Source: Boseongicola sp. (GTDB lineage: Bacteria > Pseudomonadota > Alphaproteobacteria > Rhodobacterales > Rhodobacteraceae). From it: DNA of 11,835 bases. The position numbers and the translations under genes are program-made. The notes beneath the pieces are model-generated. The model did no database searches. It saw only the letters and a program-made list of their open reading frames with translations, and was not told where the DNA came from. Positions 6,722 to 11,835 of the stretch are shown here, one piece after another (position 1 is the stretch's first letter; each line of letters starts with the position of its first letter). The DNA is taken from positions 1 to 11,835 of the forward strand of contig JABDPD010000163.1 in assembly GCA_013042895.1 (NCBI GenBank), given 5' to 3'.

Positions 6722-7377
6722 GAAACGGTATGGAACAAATTAATCATCATCTGAACGATAGCCTGCTGATGGGCTATGCGTCCGGTAATCTGCCTGAGGC
6801 CTTCAGCCTGGTAGTCGCTACACATATTTCGCTTTGCGACGAGTGTCGTGCCCGACTCGCAAGCTTCGATGCAGTTGGTGGCGCGCTGATTGACGATGGT
6901 TCAACCATTGAGATGGACGAGGAATCCCTCGCGGCAACCTTTGCCCTCATCGCGAATAGCCCGGCAGAACCCAAGCGTGAGGCTCCGACGAAAGACACCG
7001 TTTTTCCGTCGCCTCTCCAAGGCTATGTCGGTGGCGACCTCGACAAAGTGCGCTGGCGTGCTCTCGGCGGCGGCGTGAAGCAGGCAGTTTTGAATACGTC
7101 CTCAAAAGCCACCGTGCGCTTGCTCCAGATCCCGGCCGGTGCCGCCATGCCAGACCATGGCCACCGGGGTACGGAACTGACGCTGGTCTTGAAAGGCGCG
7201 TTCCGGGATGAAGATGGACGTTTTGGTCGCGGCGACATCGAGATCGCCAACGAAGACCTGCACCATACTCCCGTGGCTGAAGACGGCGAAGACTGCATCT
7301 GCCTTGCAGCAACGGACGCACCCTTGCGGTTTCGTCGCCTGATCCCCCGAATGGCCCAGCCCTTCCTTGGCATCTGA
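6718..7377 (+). CDS. chrR: Zinc-dependent anti-sigma factor ChrR (cupin-domain ZAS protein)
   Basis: A 219-residue two-domain cytoplasmic anti-sigma factor that holds RpoE inactive until singlet oxygen or organic hydroperoxide is present. The N-terminal anti-sigma domain has H11, H36, C40 and C43 (H-x3-C-x2-C), matching the R. sphaeroides zinc ligands H6, H31, C35 and C38 with a constant offset of five. The C-terminal cupin-like domain carries H147, H149, E153 (DHGHRGTE) and H183, matching H141, H143, E147 and H177. C193 and C195 (EDCICLAATD) match C187/C189, residues implicated in signal-dependent turnover. Every functional residue is therefore present, and a working switch is expected. The ATG at 6718 overlaps the rpoE stop as ATGA; the ATG at 6730 is an alternative giving an N-terminus closer in length to the characterised ChrR. 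The linker around 55-95 is acidic and poorly conserved. Confidence 0.93.
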   Translation: MRNGMEQINHHLNDSLLMGYASGNLPEAFSLVVATHISLCDECRARLASFDAVGGALIDDGSTIEMDEESLAATFALIANSPAEPKREAPTKDTVFPSPLQGYVGGDLDKVRWRALGGGVKQAVLNTSSKATVRLLQIPAGAAMPDHGHRGTELTLVLKGAFRDEDGRFGRGDIEIANEDLHHTPVAEDGEDCICLAATDAPLRFRRLIPRMAQPFLGI

Positions 7378-7385
7378 ATCAAGAT

Positions 7386-7411
7386 CGCGCAGAGGCTCAG
7401 ACCTCTGCGCG
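7386..7411. terminator. Hairpin terminator between chrR and the convergent LysR gene
   Basis: A perfect 10-bp inverted repeat (CGCGCAGAGG at 7386-7395 and CCTCTGCGCG at 7402-7411) encloses a 6-base loop. On the plus strand it is followed by TTTCTCATTT, a moderately T-rich tail, suiting it as the rpoE-chrR terminator. The LysR gene ends 4 bases to its right, so the same stem may also stop minus-strand transcripts, although the T tail in that direction is poor. Confidence 0.85.
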
Positions 7412-7415
7412 TTTC

Positions 7416-8303
7416 TCATTTCTCCTGACTAAAACTCGCTCGAAGATGATCCGCAGCCGCGACCACGGCCGGGTTATCGTTGCGTCCATGCAGTAATCCG
7501 AGCGCATATCCCGGCAACTTTGGCAATCCATGCTTGGCAGGCGCTTCAATGATGTCACCTCCAAGGCCGTACTTCGCAATCGGTGCAACCGCCAAATCCG
7601 ACAGGATTGCCGCGCGTTGTCCCGAGATGTTTCCACTCTGAAACGCCACCCGCCAGTCGCGACCTTCTGCATCGAGCGCCTTCGTAGCGGCGTTGCGCCA
7701 CACACAAGTCTCGTCCCAAACACTCACCGGCAATGGCACCTGCTTTGCTGCTATGCCACCACGTCGCATCGCCCAAACAAGATTCTCGCGCATTAGAACT
7801 TCCGCGTCCTCCGTGCCAGAAAACCCAGCCTCACAAGTGATAATCGCCAAATCCAGCTCGCCAGCGCGATAGGCCTCAACCATTCGATCGGTGGTATCCA
7901 CAATGACATTCACCGTCACGCAGCAATGGGTTTCAGCAAACAGACGGAGCATACTAAGCAAGAACCGCTCGGCTACGTCATCGGGTGCCCCAAGGCGCAC
8001 TACGCCCTGAACATCCGGCTGAACAAACCGTGATACTGCTTCGCGATTGAGCGCCAGCATCCGACGCGCATGCTCAAGCAAAAAGGCACAGTCAGGCGCG
8101 AAAGCAACTGACCGACTGTCCCGCACAAATATTGGCCGACCAAGCAACTCTTCCATTTTTTTGACCTGCATCGAGATTGCCGAAGGCGTCCGGTGCACAA
8201 CTGCGGCCGCACTGGAAAAGCTGCCAGTGTCCGCAATAGCCACCAGCGTTTGAAGCAGATCTAAGTCCAAAAGCGGTATGCGCGGGGTGACTTGAACATT
8301 CAT
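7416..8303 (-). CDS. LysR-family transcriptional regulator
   Basis: A 295-residue LysR-type regulator. The N-terminal winged helix-turn-helix covers about residues 13-72, with the classic pattern LQTLVAIADTGSFSSAAA (17-34), then TPSAISMQVKKMEELLG (39-55), followed by PIFVR. A linker helix and an effector-binding domain (about 95-290) follow, the latter beginning with the usual VRLGAPDDVAERFL-type strand. The effector is unknown. Such proteins bind DNA as tetramers and usually control a divergent neighbour, here the DUF1127 gene 114 bases away, as well as themselves. It converges with chrR, separated only by the shared hairpin, so it is not part of that operon. The ATG at 8303 has only a weak purine-rich stretch (TAACGAG) just upstream. 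The subtype could be ArgP/LrhA-like by appearance, but that is not secure. Confidence 0.9.
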   Translation of the reverse strand: MNVQVTPRIPLLDLDLLQTLVAIADTGSFSSAAAVVHRTPSAISMQVKKMEELLGRPIFVRDSRSVAFAPDCAFLLEHARRMLALNREAVSRFVQPDVQGVVRLGAPDDVAERFLLSMLRLFAETHCCVTVNVIVDTTDRMVEAYRAGELDLAIITCEAGFSGTEDAEVLMRENLVWAMRRGGIAAKQVPLPVSVWDETCVWRNAATKALDAEGRDWRVAFQSGNISGQRAAILSDLAVAPIAKYGLGGDIIEAPAKHGLPKLPGYALGLLHGRNDNPAVVAAADHLRASFSQEK

Positions 8304-8335
8304 CTCGTTACCTATCAGAAAAACTGTATCATCTA

Positions 8336-8359
8336 ATCAAATCTATTCGTTTGCTTGAT
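8336..8359. promoter_or_regulatory. Candidate LysR operator in the LysR-DUF1127 divergent region
   Basis: An inverted repeat ATCAA (8336-8340) / TTGAT (8355-8359) with a 14-base centre lies inside an AT-rich patch of the 114-base divergent region. A nested CAAA/TTTG pair (8338-8341 and 8350-8353) shares the same neighbourhood. LysR proteins usually bind interrupted dyads of this size near divergent promoters. Short arms make chance occurrence possible. Confidence 0.3.
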
Positions 8360-8417
8360 GCAAGTCCAGCACGCATCTTTGTCTCAAGACGAAACAGACA
8401 CGATCAGGAGACAGACA

Positions 8418-8681
8418 ATGACCGACTTCGCTTGCAACTACACCCAACCAGCAAACACAGGTCATCCGCTATTTGAGCTTTCAAACAAACTCACGGCCCG
8501 CATTCGCGCTCGGCGGCAACGCAAAGCCCTGGCAACGCTGAAAGAGCTGGATAAGCATCTCCTCCAAGATGTCGGCCTCACGCGCGAAGACGTTTCTCGC
8601 ACTCTCGCGCGACCGCTGTCTGTCGACGCGACGACCGAACTCCATCGAATCGCGTATCTCAGTTCTGGCAGACACATGTGA
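8418..8681 (+). CDS. Small DUF1127 protein
   Basis: An 87-residue basic protein with a DUF1127 core at about 27-60: arginine-rich ARIRARRQRKALATLKEL, then LDKHLLQDVGLTREDV. Proteins of this family in alphaproteobacteria are linked to stress responses, phosphate or RNA metabolism. One member in R. sphaeroides (CcaF1) is an RNA-binding protein co-transcribed with small RNAs. The arginine/lysine-rich helix is compatible with nucleic acid binding, but this is inference. The ATG at 8418 is preferred over an upstream in-frame ATG at 8355 because AGGAG (8406-8410) lies 7 bases before it; this gives 87 rather than 108 residues. It is longer than minimal DUF1127 proteins (about 45-75), with a non-conserved N-terminal 20 residues and a C-terminal tail. 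The divergent LysR gene may regulate it. Confidence 0.85.
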   Translation: MTDFACNYTQPANTGHPLFELSNKLTARIRARRQRKALATLKELDKHLLQDVGLTREDVSRTLARPLSVDATTELHRIAYLSSGRHM

Positions 8682-8705
8682 CCAGCCACGCGCGCGTGCT
8701 ATACT
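8678..8705 (+). promoter_or_regulatory. Candidate promoter with a palindromic spacer upstream of the ligase
   Basis: TATACT at 8700-8705 is a good -10-like hexamer; 16 bases upstream is GTGACC (8678-8683), a partial -35. The spacer contains the perfect 12-base palindrome CACGCGCGCGTG (8687-8698), which could be an operator. Transcription would start near 8712 and reach either the hairpin at 8741 or the ligase. The -35 is weak and the call is tentative. Confidence 0.35.
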
Positions 8706-8740
8706 CCCTGTCATGGTAAACGCGCACAATCACATGCTCT

Positions 8741-8780
8741 CCCCCGCCTCACATCCCAGGGGCGGGGGCTTGTCTTTCAG
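8741..8780 (+). terminator. GC-rich terminator-like hairpin immediately before the ligase start
   Basis: CCCCCGCC (8741-8748) pairs with GGCGGGGG (8761-8768) around a 12-base loop and is followed by CTTGTCTTTC. It is a plausible Rho-independent terminator of the DUF1127 transcript. It ends only a few bases before the ligase ATG at 8787, so it may instead act as a leader attenuator or limit ribosome access to the ligase. Confidence 0.65.
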
Positions 8781-8786
8781 TCCACG

Positions 8787-10379
8787 ATGAAGGACTTCGC
8801 CGCCCTTTTTTCAGCGCTCGACCAAACGACGCGCACCAACGAAAAAGTTGCCGCATTGGCCAATTATCTGGAAACTGCGCCTGATACTGATCGTCTTTGG
8901 ACAATTGCAATTATGTCCGGACGCCGCCCCAAGCGCACGGTTACAACCACCCGATTGCGTGAATGGGCAGCCGAACACGCCGGCATTCCTCTTTGGCTCT
9001 TTGAAGAAAGCTATCCAATTGTCGGCGATCTTGCAGAAACGATTGCGCTCGTTTTGCCCGCGCCGACTGCCACCTCCGAAAAGTCACTCACAGAGTGGAT
9101 TGGCGAGATTCGCAATCTTTCGGATCTCGATGAAGACCAGCGAAAAGAGCAAATTTTGAACGCCTGGGCACAACTCGATACTCCAGAGCGCTTCACCTTC
9201 AACAAACTCATCACTGGCGGTTTTCGCATGGGCGTTAGTCAAAAACTGATGACCCGAGCTCTTTCAAAAGCCACAGGTATTGAGGAAACTGAACTGGCCC
9301 ATCGCCTCATGGGCAAATGGACACCCGACGAAACCACCTTCGACGACCTGATCCTCGCCCCAAACCCCGAGGCCGACCTTTCCAAACCCTATCCGTTTTA
9401 TCTGGCCTATCCGCTGGACACCGCGCCCGAAGATCTCGGTGCGCCATCTGACTGGTCTGCGGAACACAAGTGGGACGGCATTCGCGGTCAATTGGTGCTC
9501 CGCGGGGGTGACCGCCACCTTTGGTCCCGAGGCGAAGAACTGATGACCGACCGTTTTCCAGAGCTCGCAATACTGCCAGACTTCGTGCCACCTGGAACGG
9601 TCATCGACGGCGAAGTCCTCGCATGGATCGATGAAAAACCGATGCCCTTCTCCGCACTCCAAAAGCGTATCGGGCGCAAAACGGTTCCTGCAAAATTGCT
9701 CAAAGAGGCACCGGTGATCTTGCGCGCATATGATCTACTGGAAGAAGGCGGCGCCGACCTGCGTGCTCTTCCATTCGCAGAGCGTCGGACCCGCCTCGAA
9801 TGCCTTCTGTCAAAAGTACCCCCCGAAGCTCCGCTTCGCCTATCCCCTCTTTTAGATTTCCAATCGTGGGATGATCTGGCAGCCGAGCGCGCACGCTCTC
9901 GCGAGATTGCAGCGGAAGGTGTGATGCTCAAACGCAAGGACAGCCCCTACCGCGACGGCCGCCGTAAAGGCGACTGGTGGAAATGGAAAGTCGATCCACT
10001 CGTTATTGATGCCGTAATGATTTACGCTCAAGCCGGACACGGTCGCCGTGCCAACCTCTTCACCGACTTCACATTCGCAGTATGGGACGGAAATGCGCTC
10101 GTTCCTTTCACCAAGGCCTACTCCGGCCTCACAGACGCCGAGTTCCGCGAGATCACCGCGTGGGTCCGCAAAAACACAATCGAGCGATTTGGCCCCGTCA
10201 GGTCTGTCAATGCCCAGCATGTTTTCGAGATCGCCTTCGAAGGCATAGCCGAAAGCCCCCGCCACAAGTCAGGCGTCGCGCTTCGATTCCCCAGAATGTC
10301 CCGTTGGCGCAAGGACAAACCCGTTTCCGAAGCAAACACGCTCACAGACCTCAAAGCCATGCTGGACGCCTACGCCTGA
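8787..10379 (+). CDS. ATP-dependent DNA ligase
   Basis: A 530-residue ATP-dependent DNA ligase that seals nicks through a covalent ligase-AMP. The catalytic lysine is K228 in motif I (KWDGIRG, 228-234). Motif III is IDGEVLAW at 273-280, motif IV EGVMLKR at 377-383, motif V WWKWKVD at 397-403, and motif VI in the OB domain RFPRMSRWRKDK at 500-511. An N-terminal DNA-binding domain occupies about 1-205. No nuclease or primase domain is fused, so it is not LigD. It matches the ligase found in bacterial ligase-associated DNA damage clusters (ligase, Lhr-type helicase, exonuclease, phosphoesterase), but none of those partners is adjacent here. The ATG at 8787 begins the family-typical MKDFAALF and there is no good Shine-Dalgarno; a stable hairpin ends 18 bases before it. 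Besides this enzyme the cell presumably has the NAD-dependent LigA. Confidence 0.93.
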   Translation: MKDFAALFSALDQTTRTNEKVAALANYLETAPDTDRLWTIAIMSGRRPKRTVTTTRLREWAAEHAGIPLWLFEESYPIVGDLAETIALVLPAPTATSEKSLTEWIGEIRNLSDLDEDQRKEQILNAWAQLDTPERFTFNKLITGGFRMGVSQKLMTRALSKATGIEETELAHRLMGKWTPDETTFDDLILAPNPEADLSKPYPFYLAYPLDTAPEDLGAPSDWSAEHKWDGIRGQLVLRGGDRHLWSRGEELMTDRFPELAILPDFVPPGTVIDGEVLAWIDEKPMPFSALQKRIGRKTVPAKLLKEAPVILRAYDLLEEGGADLRALPFAERRTRLECLLSKVPPEAPLRLSPLLDFQSWDDLAAERARSREIAAEGVMLKRKDSPYRDGRRKGDWWKWKVDPLVIDAVMIYAQAGHGRRANLFTDFTFAVWDGNALVPFTKAYSGLTDAEFREITAWVRKNTIERFGPVRSVNAQHVFEIAFEGIAESPRHKSGVALRFPRMSRWRKDKPVSEANTLTDLKAMLDAYA

Positions 10380-10467
10380 ACTTGCACGCAAAAGTGCGCA
10401 TATTTCGCCTTTTGATCCGCCACCACAGCCCCTATCTGAGGGGAAAGCCTTTTCAACGGAGCCACCA
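10380..10467. other. Ligase-pepF intergenic region with two weak hairpins
   Basis: This 88-base gap holds two short inverted repeats. GCAC/GTGC (10384-10387 and 10394-10397) lies just after the ligase stop, and CCCCT/AGGGG (10429-10433 and 10439-10443) has a 5-base loop. Neither is followed directly by a strong T run, so termination here is uncertain. CGGAG at 10457-10461 is the ribosome site of the next gene. Confidence 0.4.
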
Positions 10468-11835
10468 ATGAAATTCACGCCTCGTCCCGCTTTCGACATC
10501 AATGCCACCGGTGCAGATGAACTCGGCGATCTCCCCGAGTGGAATCTGTCCGATCTCTACGAAAGCCCCGACGCCGCCGAATTAAAGCGCGACATGGACT
10601 GGCTTGAAGAAGCCTGCGCGTCGTTCGCCGCCGACTACGACGGCAAACTCGCCACGCTCGACGCCGCCGGGATGCTTGGTTGCGTTCTTCGCTACGAGAA
10701 GATTGACATGATCGCCGGTCGCATCATGTCCTTCATCGGCCTGCGCTATTACCAGATCACCACCGATGCTGAACGCGCCAAGGCCCTCTCCGATGCGCAA
10801 GACAAGATCACAACCTTCACGACCCCGCTCGTCTTCTTCTCGCTCGAACTCAACCGCATCGATGACGGCGCGCTCGATGGTCTTTTCGCCGAGAACGCCG
10901 ACCTCGCCCGCTACAAACCCATCTTCGATCGCATGCGCACCATGCGCCCCTACCAACTGTCGGACGAGCTCGAAAAATTCCTCCACGACCAATCGACCGT
11001 CGGATCCGCCGCATGGAACCGTCTCTTCGATGAAACCATCGCAGGCCTCGAATTCCAGATCGGCGACGAGACCCGCGGACTTGAGGCCACCCTCAACGAT
11101 CTCACCGACCAAAACCGCGACACACGCGAAGCCGCTGCCCGCGAAGTTGCCCGGGTCTTCGGTGAGAACGTCAAGCTATTCGCCCGCGTCCACAACACGC
11201 TGGCTAAGGAGAAGGAAATCGAGGACCGCTGGCGCGGCATGCCGACCCCACAAACCGGACGCCACCTGTCCAACCACGTCGAACCCGAAGTCGTCCAAGC
11301 CCTGCGCGACGCTGTCGTCGACGCTTACCCAAAGCTTTCCCACCGCTACTACGAGCTGAAGCGCAAATGGCTTGGCCTTGAGCGCATGGAAGTCTGGGAC
11401 CGCAACGCGCCCCTGCCCATGGAAAGCGACCGTCTGGTCGGCTGGGACGAGGCCCGCGAAACCGTGCTCTCGGCCTATGGCGAGTTTGACCCCGAAATGG
11501 CAACTCTCGCCGAACCCTTCTTCGATAAGGGCTGGATCGACGCAGCCGTGAAACCCGGCAAAGCACCCGGTGCTTTTGCCCACCCCACTGTCGCCGACGT
11601 CCACCCCTATGTCATGCTGAACTACCTCGGCAAACCGCGCGATGTGATGACACTCGCCCACGAGCTTGGTCACGGCGTTCACCAACGCCTCGCCGCCGGC
11701 CAAGGCGAACTGCTGTCATCCACACCCCTGACACTCGCAGAAACCGCCTCCGTCTTCGGCGAAATGCTCACCTTCCGCCGCCTCCTCAAAAACGCCCCAA
11801 CGCAAGCCGAACGTAAAGTCATGCTGGCGGGCAAA
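10468..11835 (+). CDS. pepF: Oligoendopeptidase F, M3B family (3'-truncated by window end)
   Basis: The first 456 residues of an M3-family zinc metallopeptidase that cleaves short peptides in the cytoplasm; full-length family members have about 600 residues, so roughly a quarter is outside the window. The zinc-binding motif HELGH is at 398-402 (H398, catalytic E399, H402). The glutamate in LAETASVFGEM (E425) is the likely third ligand, 26 residues after E399. The N-terminal region begins with an LPEWNLSDLY block around 22-31, the typical oligoendopeptidase F start, followed by helical PepF/M3 sequence. The ATG at 10468 has CGGAG 6 bases upstream. There is no signal peptide. It follows the ligase by 88 bases in the same direction; a functional link to the ligase is not evident. 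Codon usage is strongly GC-ending in this gene. Confidence 0.92.
   Translation, partial: MKFTPRPAFDINATGADELGDLPEWNLSDLYESPDAAELKRDMDWLEEACASFAADYDGKLATLDAAGMLGCVLRYEKIDMIAGRIMSFIGLRYYQITTDAERAKALSDAQDKITTFTTPLVFFSLELNRIDDGALDGLFAENADLARYKPIFDRMRTMRPYQLSDELEKFLHDQSTVGSAAWNRLFDETIAGLEFQIGDETRGLEATLNDLTDQNRDTREAAAREVARVFGENVKLFARVHNTLAKEKEIEDRWRGMPTPQTGRHLSNHVEPEVVQALRDAVVDAYPKLSHRYYELKRKWLGLERMEVWDRNAPLPMESDRLVGWDEARETVLSAYGEFDPEMATLAEPFFDKGWIDAAVKPGKAPGAFAHPTVADVHPYVMLNYLGKPRDVMTLAHELGHGVHQRLAAGQGELLSSTPLTLAETASVFGEMLTFRRLLKNAPTQAERKVMLAGK

Noticed and set aside
9488..9937. 149-codon minus-strand open frame inside the ligase gene
   Set aside because: Serine/arginine-rich composition typical of antisense shadows, lying opposite conserved ligase motifs III and the adenylation domain.
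10413..10441. TGATCC, an exact RpoE -35-like hexamer, 50 bases before the pepF start
   Set aside because: At an 18-base spacing the -10 position reads TGAGG, a poor match to TAAGA, so the hexamer is probably a chance occurrence.
10582..11112. 176-codon minus-strand open frame opposite pepF, and a similar one at 11176-11703
   Set aside because: These are long shadow frames produced by GC-ending codons of pepF; their glycine/valine/glutamate-rich translations carry no motif and the plus strand has the zinc motif of a true M3 peptidase.

Overview
The window looks like chromosomal DNA from an alphaproteobacterium of the Rhodobacterales (roseobacter/Rhodobacter group). The main evidence is an RpoE-ChrR sigma/anti-sigma pair whose ChrR keeps every metal ligand and the two C-terminal cysteines known from Rhodobacter sphaeroides. 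It is divergent from a five-gene operon with the same gene types as the R. sphaeroides RpoE-regulated cluster RSP_1087-1091. No mobile elements, tRNAs, rRNAs or CRISPR arrays are visible, and there is no gene-free stretch longer than about 220 bases.

Layout. At 26-1318 (+) is a FAD-dependent amine oxidoreductase of the PuuB/DadA type. It converges tail to tail with a minus-strand operon and shares a CTAG stop-codon palindrome with it. The operon runs from 5952 down to 1315: FAD/NAD(P)-binding amine-oxidase-like flavoprotein, DUF1365 protein, GPH-type (MFS_2) transporter, DUF3833 protein and short-chain dehydrogenase. Most of its genes overlap by 4 bases (ATGA/GTGA). The divergent intergenic region (5953-6169) carries two back-to-back RpoE-like promoter candidates, each with an 18-base spacer. 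rpoE and chrR follow on the plus strand and end at a perfect 10-bp hairpin (7386-7411). Beyond it are a minus-strand LysR regulator, a divergent small DUF1127 protein, an ATP-dependent DNA ligase, and an oligoendopeptidase F gene cut by the window end.

How the genes work together. In R. sphaeroides, singlet oxygen triggers loss of the zinc anti-sigma factor ChrR. RpoE then turns on its own operon and membrane-lipid genes, including genes needed to make furan fatty acids on phospholipid chains. Here the flavoprotein and DUF1365 protein are the likely lipid-modifying enzymes. The transporter, DUF3833 protein and SDR are co-transcribed partners whose roles are not established. The SAM-dependent methylase that starts the furan fatty acid pathway is not in this window. 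The LysR/DUF1127 pair, ligase and peptidase appear to be separate units.

The less explained parts are the operon's non-enzymatic members, a possible leaderless N-terminal extension of RpoE, and the short region between the DUF1127 and ligase genes. That region packs a promoter-like sequence, a 12-bp palindrome and a terminator-like hairpin just before the ligase start codon.
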